A stretch of 64,000 nucleotides of DNA from Cordilura impudica (GCA_963682025.1 OY821519.1:161965487-162029486), one strand, 5' to 3'. Counted from the stretch's first letter, positions 11,701 to 22,559 are shown. Numbers and translations: made by a program. Notes: generated by a model from the sequence alone, not told the origin.

Positions 11701-11886
11701 CATAATAAAAATAAAAAACCAATTAAAGAATACGTACCTGGTCAGCTAGTCTACGTTAGGACAAATAAAAGATTAGGGACAAAACTTTCTAATCGGTTTA
11801 AGGAAGAGATAGTGAAAGAAAACCGTAATACAACTATAGTTACGGAAAGTGGCCGCATTATTCACAAGAGTCACATTAGAAACTGA
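8753..11886 (+). pseudogene. Gypsy pol: protease, reverse transcriptase, RNase H, integrase (broken)
   Basis: Protease: LLDTGSN active site near 8,825. Reverse transcriptase: fingers with YRLVIDIRKLN, palm FTVIDLKSGFHQI with its Asp, LPFGLKNAP, then YIDD. RNase H: TDASNVALGAVLSQ, TDHQPLTY and ADALSRPP. Integrase: a His/His/Cys/Cys zinc segment near 10,980-11,105 and a catalytic core with D, D (MDNEPS) and E (ANGQIERFH). Two lesions are visible: an in-frame TGA at 9,758-9,760 immediately before the YVYIDD strand, and a frame change near 10,335 inside RNase H. As it stands this copy cannot make an intact polyprotein. Confidence 0.9.
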
Positions 11887-13417
11887 CAATTTTTTTTTAT
11901 TTACATCCCATTTATCTTCTTTTTACAGATTACTAATTGGTACCGTCCTTGCGGATTTTAATATACTTGACTACTCTAATGCGAGATTAATCACCATTCA
12001 GAATGGGATCGCAAAAAACAGAACGGCACCTTTAAAGTTATACATTCTATCGACTTAGAACAATATAGAATTTTATCACAGGACATTGAATCTACATTGA
12101 ACACTAATATTACATATAGTCATCCGCTCCGTCCGTTTTTAAAACAACAAGTCTCCGATATTAATGGACTCCTTAATCGGTTAAGTCCACACGTAAGGAG
12201 AAGATCTATTTATTGGTAGCGCATGGGAATGGGTTGCTGGGACTCCAGGCAGCCACGATTGTGAAATTTTAAATCAGAAAATTAAAAATGTATTAGAAAA
12301 TAACAACAGACAAATGATTATAAACGAACTTACAACTCGCAGATTACAAGATATTTCAAACATTACAAATCAAATATTAAAAGTAAAGCGGGAAGATTGG
12401 AATAATGAACTGGCAAATACATTAGAACACAAATTAACATTAATTGAAAAAGAATTACAAAATATTGAATATGCAATACAATGGGCTAAAGTAAATATTG
12501 TAAACTCATTTATCTTGTCAAAAACCGAAATTGAAAATTTAAATTATGTTTTAAGAAATTATAGTATTCCTATTTTTAATGTAGATGAATTGTTATCATT
12601 TGGAAGCGTAAAGATTGTGACAAATAACAAAGAAATTTTATATATTTTAAGTATTCCCATTGCCCAAAATGATATCTGTAAAATTTTCTTAGCAAAGCCA
12701 GTAAAAATTGGAAATATTATTGATAAAATTGAATATGGCAAAATTTTAGATTGTAATAATAAATTATTCGCCATCAAAGAAAGCTGCAAAAGCTACAATG
12801 ATTTAACAATATGTAATAGATATAAGCTTGTAGAATTAAGTGATAAATTTTGTATAACTAGTTTATTTAGAAATAAAATAGGTAGCTGCACACAGGTTAA
12901 CAACGAGCACGTCCCAGCAATAGAAGAAATCGGAAGCGACTTACTACTGCTGAATCAATACATTGGGAAAATTAAAGTGAACGAAGAAGAAATAGCATTA
13001 AATGGAACTTATTTGGTCAAATATTTCAATACAACAGTCAACATTGAGGGTCGAGAATACTATTCAAAAGAAATAAGTGGCAACAAACCTCTTCCAGCTT
13101 CATTACAACCAAGAGCATGGAATAGCAAAACCGAAGAAATCATATCACTGCAAAGACTCCAAAAATTGAATATGGGAAACATCAAAAGATTGGAAACACT
13201 GGAAAACAAAAATAACTTTCTACTAACATCAAGCCTCATCATCATTGTATCCGTTTGTGTTATTATCGCTTGGATTTCTAAGAAGAAGAAAACAAAAAAA
13301 GAAGATGAAATAATAGAAACGAAAGAAGCCCAACCAGAACATCCAATTGTTGTAAAATCTACAGAGAAAAAAATTAGGAAAAAGAATTCCACCATTTTTG
13401 ACATCCACACATTTTAA
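11887..13417 (+). pseudogene. Gypsy env-like glycoprotein (broken 5' half, open 3' half)
   Basis: A splice-acceptor-like site (TTATCTTCTTTTTACAG, ending at 11,929) precedes an env-like N-terminal frame to 12,058. In this group env is made from a spliced RNA. The region 12,059-12,313 is spread over frames. It includes an Arg-rich possible cleavage region and a segment typical of errantivirus envelope proteins just downstream of it. From 12,314 to 13,417 there are 367 open codons with coiled-coil-like N-terminal helices, several Cys, potential N-glycosylation sites, one membrane segment (LTSSLIIIVSVCVIIAWIS) near residue 310, and a basic/acidic tail. Envelope-like and related to baculovirus F-type proteins by family knowledge. 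Defective here. Confidence 0.78.
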
Positions 13418-13438
13418 GCAATCGGGACGATTGCATTT

Positions 13439-13449
13439 AAGGAGGGAGG
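13439..13449 (+). promoter_or_regulatory. Gypsy polypurine tract
   Basis: The purine run AAGGAGGGAGG directly abuts the 3' LTR start and lies 19 bases after the env stop. Its position and composition fit the plus-strand primer of LTR elements. Confidence 0.85.
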
Positions 13450-13969
13450 AATTAACACAAAATACATTTAAAATAAATATTTCGCTAACAACAACAACAT
13501 ACATTAAAAAATAACAAAATTAGTTCTCAAGCTGACGTTGCGTCTTCTGCAAAACCAACAAACAGTTATTTCACAACAATACCGTTGCACGCGCCATCCG
13601 GCGCGATTACCAAAATACAGTAATTCTGCAAGGTAGTATTTTCCCACCAACAATATTGAACGGCATTGCACATGCCAACGAATAAAGCAGCTCATTTTAC
13701 AATAATACCATTGCACGCGCCAATGGTCAACACAGAAATTCTGCAAGGTAGTAAATTCACACCAACAACATTGAACAGCATTGCACGAGCGGCAGAATGA
13801 CAACAGCGTGAATGAATGGCGTGATCAGCAAACCTGTTATTATAAATTAGGGTAGTTTTAAGAAAATCATTGCTTTTTATTTTGAATTACAAATAAAGAC
13901 GGTTGTTGTGTCGCCATCAGCGCACAACAATTAATTTTTTTAAACTAAAATTCTTAAAGGAATTTAATT
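13450..13969 (+). repeat. Gypsy 3' LTR
   Basis: 520 bp, the same as the 5' LTR apart from a 51-bp segment (about 13,485-13,535) missing from the 5' copy, 11 bp fewer near the start, and two base differences that I can see. It ends in TTAATT and is followed by the TATA duplication. AATAAA is at 13,892-13,897. A minus-strand ORF over the LTR repeats is a shadow. Confidence 0.92.
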
Positions 13970-13973
13970 TATA

Positions 13974-14389
13974 CACATATCTATCTTTTCTTATCTATAT
14001 TTCTAGCTACAAAATGGAACCGGTGCAATCTATGCATGTTGACGACAAAGAATATGGCATATTTGAGGTTTCAGCAACCTTTGATCGTCAATCTCCCGAT
14101 CCCGGTGGAAAACTATATCTCCGGGATGATATACCACTTCTACCTTCCGCCACCAGTCACCGATCCAATTTTAAATCTGCACTTTAAAAATGTAGTGCCT
14201 CTTGTGCATCCAGGCTTTGGCGCGAAATCGATGGTGTTATCAGTCACCATACTTTGGCCTCTATTCTGACCGACGAAGTCTTGATACCTGACGCATTTGT
14301 ACCAAAGGCTCAGTGATCTCTGTTTTGGATGGGTGATATCCAGAAGAAGTATCGGATGTCGGCGCTGCCACATTCCTAGCCCGGGAGAA
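13974..14389 (+). other. BEL 3' region between the gypsy insertion and the LTR
   Basis: After the gypsy duplication the BEL sequence resumes. A short frame starts at 14,014 (MEPVQSMHVDD...) but stops at 14,187, and I recognise no domain in it. The stretch ends in a small purine run (GGGAGAA) next to the probable LTR start, which could serve as a polypurine tract. The rest is unexplained. Confidence 0.4.
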
Positions 14390-14817
14390 TGTTGAACCGT
14401 GTTCAACCCTATTTTAAGAGTCCTTCTCTCTTTTTTATTATTATATTTATATTATTTTTATTACTAGTATTTTCTCTTAAATTAATGAATTTGAGTTTTT
14501 TTTTTGTTACTAAGTTCTACGAGAACAAAGCCAATTGGCTAGCGCCTTTTATATACTATATATATCTTATATCAACCGGTTTTTTTTTGTTATGTTAGAT
14601 TCATTACGTAGAACCCGTATGAAATCAGTGGTTTTTCTAAGTATTTAAGTTTTGCCATTTAGTAGAAAAGTAATATTTAGTTTCGCAAGAGGCAAATAAA
14701 CAACATCGTTTTAGTCGAACAAACCACTAGTTTTATTTAGCAGCAAAACATACACGTATTAGTTGAACGTGAACCGAGTCTTATTAACCCAGCTCTAGGA
14801 GCCTAGAAGACTCAACA
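14390..14817 (+). repeat. Probable BEL/Pao 3' LTR
   Basis: 428 bp bounded by TGTTGA and TCAACA, a perfect 6-bp inverted pair with the canonical TG..CA ends, and preceded by a purine run. It contains AATAAA (about 14,695). Immediately after it, I-clade ORF1 sequence starts, which supports 14,817 as the true element end. No second copy is present, so LTR identity is inferred from structure. Confidence 0.65.
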
Positions 14818-14838
14818 AAAAGTTTCAAACATACAGCT

Positions 14839-15319
14839 AGAGACAAAAAGTGCCCTATTTTTCTCAAAAACAAGGAAATTCAAGCAATTAGAGTTCTCGA
14901 AAAACAAGTTGAAAAAATGCTGAAAGAATTTACAAAAAAAGACAATTAGACAAAAATGAAGCTTTTTCTTCACTAATCCAAATAAAACAACTGTCACTCG
15001 AACCCAACTTGTCAACAATAGCGATCTTGCATTTAATAATTCCGTACATCTCAAAAACAATTCCACCACTGACAACAATAAATTAAAAACTAGGGAACAT
15101 GCGAATACCGAATCAAAATCAATCATAATTGATCATATCGATCAATCATCAACATCCAACTATAACTTAAGAAATAAAACTACAACACAAATTCTTCCGA
15201 AAAAACCCTCAAACCGTCTAAAAGCTCAGTTAAAAGCCAAATTCAAAACAACCAGCAAACCCCACAACAAAAAAACAACCAACAACCAAAATGATGAAAG
15301 TTATCAAATGGATTTATAA
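14839..15319 (+). pseudogene. I-plus ORF1 C-terminus
   Basis: The frame RDKKCPIFLKNKEIQAIRV (14,839 on) matches the last zinc-finger segment of I-factor-type gag proteins, where NCP-F-K--EI--I is a family hallmark. It stops at TAG 14,947-14,949. Another frame then stays open from about 14,970 to TAA 15,317-15,319 and is Asn/Thr/Lys-rich, like the tail of such proteins. The two parts are probably one ORF with a single frame change near 14,950. The upstream two-thirds are missing because the BEL element begins there. Confidence 0.7.
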
Positions 15320-15542
15320 ATAACCAGCTCTAAAATCCCTTATCTGTTATCGGAGAGACTGGAACTATTCGCCATAGATATTTTTAAATAAATATTTTCT
15401 AATATTTGTGGGGATTCTTGTGGTTTCTCGGGGTACCATTCGGGTAAAAATTTAGTACGTATTGTATAGCTATTATTACTTTATAATCATTTATATATAT
15501 TATATTTAATTTTATCATTCTAAATAATTTATCTTACTTATC

Positions 15543-16790
15543 ATGATTAACATTATTCAATGGAACATTAATGGATACACGAACAATTATAACAGCTTAC
15601 AATTACTTTTAAAAAATACAGACCTAAAATAGATGCTCTTCAAGAGACTCACTTTCATTCCCTTTCTGGATTACTGATCCCATTAAATTATCAAATGCTT
15701 TTCAAAAATACTACAACACATTCATACGGAGGAGTTGCACTCTTAGTACATAACTCAATTCAAATTACTATACAAACACTTAGCGACGAATTAGACGCGG
15801 TTGGTATCACTGTTCAAGCAAAATGTAAATTTACAATTATCAATACATCTAAAAATTTCAACATTTCTACTTTGAAAAACATGTTCGATCAATACGACAA
15901 CAACAACAACAGGTGACTTTAACAGTTGGCATTCGCTATGGGGTTCACCAATTAACAATCTAAGAGGTAATATTTTAGCAGATTCATCACCCAATCCAAT
16001 CTCATATTATTCAATGACGGCTCTCCAACTCATTATAGCACATATAATTCTTTAACCCACATTGACATTTCTTTTGGCTCCGTCTACCTACAACTACAAT
16101 CTAATTGGAAAGTTGAAGACGACCTACAGTGAAGTGATCATTTTCCAATAGTTATCAAACTGTTCAATTTACCTCAATCGATTACTTCTAAACCTAGACC
16201 TAAATTTATAACCAACCTAAATTTATAATCATTAAAATACGACAATGATCGCCCAATTAGCAATAACATTAACAAAGAAGCATCGAATATCCAAAAAATT
16301 ATACTGCAAAGTGCCAATGTCTCAATTCCACATATTAACCCTGCAGTTCAGAAGACGGTAGCATGGTGCTACACTCATCTTAATGACTTAAAAATGGACA
16401 AAAATAGACTGTGGAACACACTAAAAAGAAATATTAGTACAATAAACATCATGAACTATAAGCAGCTAAGTTTAAGAGGAGGCTAAAAGTAAGTCAATTT
16501 CAGACTTCACTGCTGAAATCAATCCGGATACACCAACAAATAAAATATGGTCCAACATAAGGACATTCTGCGGCTTAAAACTACCACAATCAATTAATAC
16601 CATTCAATCTCTTAACGACCCAAATCTTTTCGTAACCACCAAACAAATAATAGCTGACGAATTTGGAAAATACTGGTCCTCTGAATTTGAAGACTCTAAC
16701 ACACGTATTCAAAACGAAAATTTAGTTACTGACTATCCCCTGACTAAGAATTTCTTATTCAAAACACTTTTTAATAAACTATGACTATCG
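15543..16790 (+). pseudogene. I-plus ORF2, endonuclease and linker remnant
   Basis: The ATG at 15,543 starts MINIIQWNINGYTNNY, the N-terminal motif of I-clade APE endonucleases. A frame change near 15,630 leads into a QETHF-like motif and then 15,695-15,916 (YGGVALLVHNS). GDFN-like and SDHFP-like motifs (near 15,910 and 16,140) are still visible in shifted frames. A linker region follows to about 16,780 (IIADEFGKYWSSEF), where Harbinger-1 begins. Broken by several frame changes and stops. Confidence 0.72.
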
Positions 16791-16931
16791 AATGATCAAA
16801 GACCTCTCAACTCCTAACTAACTGCTGTCAATTTGGTGTTTCTGTCAATAAAAGCTGTGAAATTAATAATATATAAATTCAAAAACAAAATAAAACAAAT
16901 TTGCGATTCAAAATTTTTTCAAATCTTCATA

Positions 16932-18078
16932 ATGGAAACGTTTAATACACTGGACACGCTGGATACTTTAAATTTGCTAAATGTGAGGATACGTCGGACT
17001 AGAACATAAAAAAAAGAAAAAATTCATTTGCTGTCTACGATGACGAAGCGTTCCGAAAGCGATATAGATTCACGAAAGAAAACGCATTGAAGCTAATTTC
17101 ATTGGTAAAGGCCGATCTTAAAGGTAAAAGAAAGGCGGGGGGGGGGGGGGGGGGGAAATTTCTGCTCATACACAAGGTTTAGCTGCCTTAAGATGTTGGG
17201 GAAGAAATCAGGTGCAAGATGATTGTGGTGAAATGCATGGTTTCAGTCAATCTTTTATGAGCAGAGTTTGCCAAAATGTTGCTAGAGCTTTTGCCAAATT
17301 TGCAAAACAAATAATTAAAATGCCAATGACCGCTGAGGAGCAAATTAAAAACATGAATAATTTCGAGAAAATTGCTGGATTACTTAATTGGAGCAATTGA
17401 TTGTACACACTTGCGTATACAAGCAAATGGCGGTGATGATGCGCAACTATATGTAAATAGAAAAGGATATTTTTTTATAACGTTCAGGTATATATTACAA
17501 GAAATATATGTATGTTTTTTTAAATAATTTCAAAGTTTTGATTAACTAAAGGCTATATGTGATGTATCTTTGAAAATAATCGACATTGTTGCTTGCTGGA
17601 GGGGTAGCACACGTGATTCCAGAATTTTCAAAAAAAAATAAAATAAAAGAAAAGTTTGAAAATGGGTAGACTTTTTGGAGATGGAGCATACAAATGTACC
17701 AACTACTTGTTTACACCTGTGAATCATCCAAAAAACAATCATGAAGAATACTACAATAAAGTTCACATTAAAACAAGAAATACCATAGAAAGGGTTTTCG
17801 GAATATGGAAAAGTCGTTTTCGAATACTTTAGGATAAAATGCGTGTTTCCCGAAAAAATGCAAAAACACTGATTGTGGCATTAGCTGTTCTCCATAATTT
17901 ATCAATTATGTATAAGGAAGAAGATTTTGGTAAGATAGTAATATCATGAAATTTCTAACACTCTCGTGTAATACATTTCTTAGATATGAATCTACAAACT
18001 ACATCAGCGAATATTAACCCAACTCAATTGGAAAGTGAAACAATATCACGTGCAGTTTACATTCAAAGATATTTTTAG
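16932..18078 (+). pseudogene. HARBI1-type DDE transposase
   Basis: Reads as a PIF/Harbinger transposase in pieces: N-terminal FAVYDDEAFRKRYRFTKENA, then LAALRCWGRNQVQDDCGEMHGFSQS, then AIDCTHLRI with the first catalytic Asp, GDGAY with the second, and NTIERVFGIWKSRF with the Glu. HNLS near the end is also typical. Two likely introns occur: 17,488-17,551 and 17,930-17,983 (both GT..AG). The frame is broken near the start (TAA after about 22 codons), around a run of 19 G at 17,137-17,155, near 17,395, and by TAG at about 17,831. The last exon ends at TAG 18,076-18,078. Family call is firm; activity is unlikely. Confidence 0.82.
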
Positions 18079-18220
18079 AAATAATACAAACAAATCAAGT
18101 TCATATGACCTTTAATTCAAATTCATATTACATTACAACGAAAAAAAACATAAATTAATTAAAATACTTAAAAGACGTAAAACATTAAACAATAAAATAG
18201 TTAAAATAATAACTATAAAA

Positions 18221-18958
18221 TTAATTAAAAAATCCACTTTTCTTCATATTTTCAAGTTCAATCTTTAATTTTTGAATTTTTAAGGAATATTCTTCATCCA
18301 TATGCTTAATTTCCAGTTCCAACTTCATCTTTTTTTGTTGATAAAAACTGTTTTTGGTCTCGAATAGAGCTTGACTGTACGCTATTTCTTTTTCGTTTTG
18401 GGTGGCACTTATTTCCAGCAGTTTTATTCTCATTGCGTTTTCATCGACCTTAAGAGGTCTCTTTTTTGTAGGCTTTTGCGTCTCATCATCGCTTGCTAAC
18501 AATTCGTTCATATCGTTCGGCAGATCATTGTTTGTCATACACATTATGATCATGCTCAAAATGTTTTGGCACTCGATTCCACCATATTTAGGGGTTCAGG
18601 GGTGGACCACCTCCAGTCTGTCTCTTTTGTTTAAGAAACGAAGAATTTTTGGTTTTGGCCATGGATTTAATTTTTCGCCACTGGATTTGTACTTGGTCCA
18701 ATGTCCTTTCCACTTTTGCAGTTGAATTAAAAATCGTGTGGATTGAATTCCAAGCTTCCTTTTTCATTTTGTTTGAATTGGTATCAATTTTTGCATTGAA
18801 ATAAAAATCACCCATATACTTCTTACCTTTTCATCTTGTTCCCAGTTTGATGATCTTTTTTGCTTATTTTTATAAAATTTTTCTATTTTTTTAACAAATT
18901 TTCGCTTTAAACTTTTCCTAACGCTCAAAATAATACAAATGTCAAAATCAATTCTCAT
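18221..18958 (-). pseudogene. Harbinger-1 Myb/SANT-like DNA-binding protein
   Basis: Minus strand, converging on the transposase. The N-terminal part (18,958-18,820) has a basic stretch and KRSSNWEQDEK. It is followed by the frame 18,815-18,588 (KMKKEAWNSIHTIFN, LDQVQIQWRKIKSMAK), the Trp-rich Myb/SANT-like domain usual in the second protein of PIF/Harbinger elements. The C-terminal part (18,559-18,221) is a Lys/Glu-rich coiled coil. In known systems the protein binds element ends and brings the transposase to the nucleus. Frame changes near 18,815 and 18,570 break it. Confidence 0.72.
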
Positions 18959-19149
18959 TTTAACGAAAATCAGAGTTGAATTTAACTAAAACAGAGATGT
19001 TACAATTTTTCTTAATCGGGTGACTAAAAAGTGTTTTGAATAAAGTCATGACTAAATTGTGACTAACATTAGTTAACATTTTAGTTGCTCACTCGAAGAT
19101 CGGAGTATCGTCGGAGTACAAAAATTTTTGTTTTGAATACGGCTGTAAA

Positions 19150-20269
19150 TTTTCAAATTATTTCAGACCAAACATATATCAATTAATTAACAACCAATTA
19201 GAACCGCTTCCCACTGAAAAAGCGAATATAATAGAGAATATCATAACCTTAACAGAACTCAATTTCGCACTCAATAAAATGAAAGGTAACACCCCAGGGA
19301 TGGACAGGATATCTTACCCAATGCTAAAAAAATTAAATAACAAAACTAAACAGAGACTTAATTAAACTTAATTCTAGCAAACCACATCCCACAAGTCTAT
19401 AAGATAAGCACCATTACTCCTATACCCAAACTAAATGTTGACAAAACCCACTTAAAGTCCTATACACCTATTTCATTAAATTTATGTACTTCCCAACTCT
19501 TAGATTAAATCATAGCCAATCGCCTTTGGTGGTTTATCAACAATAACAATCTTCTTTGCTCAAATTCAACTTGGTTTTAGAAAAGGGAAATCTGTTACAG
19601 ATGCTCATCTATACATTGAAAATACCTCTTCCCTCAAAATTTTAGGCATTGTGTTTAATAACAGGTACAACTGGAATGAACATTTACAAATTATCTCAAA
19701 AGATTTGACACGTAGATAAAATATAATAAAATGCCTGTCCAACAGAAAATTCAATTGCAATATACTTTCCTTAATTCCAGTATTAAAAGCTATACTTTTA
19801 TCTAAAATTAACTATGGTCTCTATTTCTATGGTTTTGCACCCAAAACATAATTAAAAAAAATTTCAACCATTACAAATTCTGCACTTATAATCATATTTA
19901 GCGCTTTTAGAACTACTCCAACCCAAAATATGCTCTTCGAAGCTGGAATAGAACGTCTAGACATTAAAAGAGACGTAATCACATTCAGTCTATTGGGATA
20001 TGTTCTCAATAGCACAGATTCTCCAATATCTAAAATATGCCTTAATCTTTTTAGAAAACCAAACCGCAATAAAATTCTATCCTCCCTAAGTCGAATATTT
20101 AGCTTCGCCAGAAATAATTTACCAATCAACCCCCTTTTGCAGAAGTGCAAAAACATAATACGACTAAGATTAGGTCATACCAACTTCACACACAAATACA
20201 TAATTGACCACAGCGCATCTAATGCCACATTGTCGCAGGGACATTATCTCTGCAGAACATATACTAAAA
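19150..20269 (+). pseudogene. I-plus ORF2, reverse transcriptase and tail remnants
   Basis: FRPNIYQLINNQLEP and LNFALNKMKGNTPGMDRISYPML (19,160-19,320) are the RT fingers of an I-clade ORF2. FRKGKSVTDAHLY (about 19,575) marks the start of the palm. It then jumps directly to thumb sequence (LGIVFNNRYNWNEHL, about 19,645), so the catalytic YADD block is deleted. LFEAGIERLDIKRDV (19,930 on) and LRLGHTNFTHKYI (about 20,165) follow. RNase H is not seen between them. The hAT element interrupts at 20,270, and the Cys-containing end resumes at 22,568. Confidence 0.75.
20262..20269. repeat. hAT target-site duplication, left copy
   Basis: TACTAAAA left of the hAT element and TATTAAAA at 22,560-22,567 match at 7 of 8 bases. 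Eight base pairs is the hAT duplication length. Confidence 0.75.
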
Positions 20270-22559
20270 CAGTGTTCCGCAAACTCTTTGTGTTCAAGGT
20301 ACACCTATCAAATCAAGAAATTTTAGAGGTACGCCAAAGAAGAAGCAATGTTTATTTAATATTTATTTATTACTAAAATCAATATACCTAATATGAAAAG
20401 ATGTTTAGTGAGAAATGTGAACCTGTTTAACTGAGCACAGGCGATCAAAATTTGGAGTAATCGTTGATAAGGCTGCTCTCATCTCTTCATTGATCGTGCT
20501 CAGGCGTTCTCTTTTTTTCGATTTAATAGTAGTGAGAGTTGAAAATCCCGATTCGCATAAGTAGGTTGTGGCAAAGTGGAAGCAGCCAAAAATGTGCCAG
20601 CTCTACTTCGGAAAATTGTAGTTTTAATGTCCGAAAAGTTTTTAACTCAATGTTATCCGAGAATGGATTTTGGACCCAGTCGATAGATTGCAGGTCAGAC
20701 TTAGGAAAATAACAGTTAACTTTTTCTGGTAATAGCTCTAAGTGTTTTACTATCAAAGCCTGGACTTTCTTTTTGAATCAGCAGCCATGACATTTGGAAA
20801 CATTTCGTTACTGCCATTGGCAGCGTGGCTGATCCATAACACCAACTTAGCGCGAAAATTTTAAATTTTTTTCCGAAGACGTTAGAATATTAGAATTCCT
20901 GCCTTGCATTTTTCTATTAAGCTCATTTAAATGAGTGAATATGTCTGCCAGATATGCAAGTTTACTACCCATTCTTCTTTTTTAAACGCAGAAGCCAAAC
21001 CTGAACCCTGGGCCTCTAAAAACTTCTGGGTCTCATTTTTTAGCTCGAAAATCCAAGATAGCACTTTTCCGCGAGAAAGCCATCCTACTTCTGTATGAAA
21101 CAGAAGTGACTGATGATCTAATCCCATTTCCTGACACCCTGCATTAAACAGACGAAAGTGAAGCGGTCGCGACTTGATGTAATTGACAATTTTAACAACT
21201 TCTTGTAGGATAGACAACAATTCATCAGGCAGAGACTTTGTCATCAGTGCTTCCTTGTGTAAAAAACAATGTACATTTTTAATATTAAGGTTTTTTCAGA
21301 AGCCTTGGTTACAAAGCTCCTAATTTTTCCCGTCATAGCTGCTGCTCCGTCTGTACAAATGCTTATGCAGTTGTGCCATTCCAAATTATGGTCACTGATG
21401 TACTGGTCTGTTACTTTTAATATTTCTTCTCCTGTGGTATAACCAGGTAGTGGCAGACAAAATAAAAAGTCCTCTTCTTTTCCTCATCCGTCAGTGTATC
21501 ATTTGAGATGAGATGCACGTGACCACTGATATCAGCAGACTCGTCGACTTTTACCGCAAAAACTGGTTGTTCAAACGTTGAAAGAAGGCTTTGTCTTTTT
21601 TAGCTATCGATGGGTGTTAAGTAGTTAAATGTTGTAAAAGTTTACTGGGCACCATCGAATTATTGTCCACAAACAAAACATTTTGGAATTGGGCATAATT
21701 CGTCTCCGCAATATATAAAGCCATAACTTACATAGCTCTCATCATATTTTCGCCAAACAAGCTTAGGTTTTTTCTTCGATGACTCTGTTTCTTCTTGGAA
21801 ATCATTAGTTTCACTTGACAAACTTGCGGTACGTTTAACGAATTTATCCATTACATACACGTATTATGTGCTATTTATTTGTTATTTAAATGTCCCAGTA
21901 TTAAAATTTGAATTTACTATTTTACTAATTCTAACAAGTGGGTAGGTAGTATTATGATCCTTACGGAAACCATATTGTTGTATAGGTAGAATATTTTCTG
22001 AATCAATAAAATCTTAATCACTTTTTCAAGTACCTTACTTAAAGATGATAATAGACTTATTGGCCGATAAGAAATCTACGAGTATTCTATTCTATTTATA
22101 ATATAAGCGTAAAAAAAACAAAAAACTTGTGCGTGTATTCTCTGTATATATACTAAAAAAACAATGTATTTCAAAATACAATGCGACTTACACCCGCTTT
22201 GCTGAAAACCTTTCATAAGACTGAATGAAATTGTTGTGTACTTTTACTCTTTGGTGAGTACTTTGTTTTCATTCGGCTGTATACATATAAGAAGCCGATT
22301 AGAATTCGGCTCCCTGGAGCCGGTATGTCCATCACTGATTTTATGTTATTGTGCTATTAGAAACAAAGTAAATTAAAAATATCATAACATGTAGAAAAAG
22401 TAACACTTTTTCATTGTGAATTTTATGTTATTGTACTATTAATAATAAATTAATATAAAAAAATATCAAATTAAAATTCAAATTGACTTTTTTCCGCGGC
22501 ACACCAACTGATGACCACGGCACACCAGTGTGCCGCGGCACACTCTTTACGGAACACTG
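20270..22559 (-). mobile_element. hAT DNA transposon, decayed
   Basis: Ends are CAGTGTTCCG at 20,270-20,279 and its reverse complement at 22,550-22,559, with further similarity inward (CAAA versus TAAA). It is flanked by 8-bp duplications (7 of 8 matching). It carries a broken ZBED/SCAND3-type transposase on the minus strand. Near the right end a palindromic stretch (about 22,490-22,545) repeats CCGCGGCACAC and its complement. It is inserted in the C-terminal region of I-plus ORF2, whose sequence resumes at 22,568. Confidence 0.85.
20412..21860 (-). pseudogene. hAT transposase, ZBED5/SCAND3-like
   Basis: Minus strand. The N-terminal part (21,860-21,660) has a Lys-rich stretch, YVSYGFIYCG and CFVCG, the incomplete BED-type zinc finger common in this group. 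The middle (about 21,600-21,250) contains a DESADISGHVHLI-like catalytic region in shifting frames. At 21,244-20,927 is LLFHTEVGWLSRGKVLSWIFEL, a signature of the ZBED5/FAM200 hAT subgroup. The C-terminal dimerisation region is at 20,756-20,412 (WVQNPF, FWLLP, then TYLCESGFSTLTTIK in another frame). Several stops and frame changes. Family call is strong; the gene is dead. Confidence 0.82.

Larger units (their letters stand above)
5639..13969 (+). mobile_element. Gypsy/errantivirus-like endogenous LTR element with env
   Basis: A complete provirus: 5' LTR, tRNA primer site, A-rich leader, gag, pol (PR-RT-RH-IN), env, polypurine tract and 3' LTR. It is flanked by the 4-bp duplication TATA (5,635-5,638 and 13,970-13,973), typical of the gypsy/17.6 group. 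LTR ends are AGTTAA..TTAACT in the 5' copy and AATTAA..TTAATT in the 3' copy. Gag, pol and env are all broken by frame changes or stops. It is nested in the 3' untranslated part of the BEL element. The genus-level call comes from gene order and motifs, not a search. Confidence 0.92.
2241..14817 (+). mobile_element. BEL/Pao LTR retrotransposon, decayed, interrupted by the gypsy provirus
   Basis: Gag (2,282-2,980), RT/RNase H remnants (2,984-3,939) and integrase remnants (4,030-5,553) occur in BEL/Pao order. The 3' non-coding part is split by a gypsy insertion at 5,639-13,969 and resumes at 13,974. A probable 3' LTR is at 14,390-14,817. No matching 5' LTR was found upstream of the gag, so the 5' boundary (about 2,241) is a guess. 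The element itself sits inside ORF1 of an I-clade element that resumes at 14,818. Confidence 0.8.
16755..19043 (+). mobile_element. PIF/Harbinger element (Harbinger-1) with transposase and Myb/SANT-like gene
   Basis: A HARBI1-type transposase (plus strand) and a converging Myb/SANT-like gene (minus strand) form the two-gene layout of autonomous PIF/Harbinger elements. A 19-base inverted pair TTATTCAAAACACTTTTTA occurs at 16,755-16,773 and as its reverse complement at 19,025-19,043. I take it as the terminal or subterminal repeat. I could not find a clear 3-bp TWA duplication, so the outer limits may lie some tens of bases outside. Confidence 0.7.

Noticed and set aside
13060..13504. Long minus-strand ORFs opposite the env end
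   Set aside because: Shadows of the env frame in AT-rich sequence; hydrophobic because they are antisense to Lys/Glu-rich coding.
14812..15126. Minus-strand ORF of 104 codons
   Set aside because: Antisense to the I-clade ORF1 tail, whose plus-strand frame has recognisable motifs.
20570..22520. Reading the 20-22.5 kb region as host gene exons of a ZBED protein
   Set aside because: Inverted ends, the 8-bp duplication and many stops show a dead hAT transposon, not a domesticated gene.
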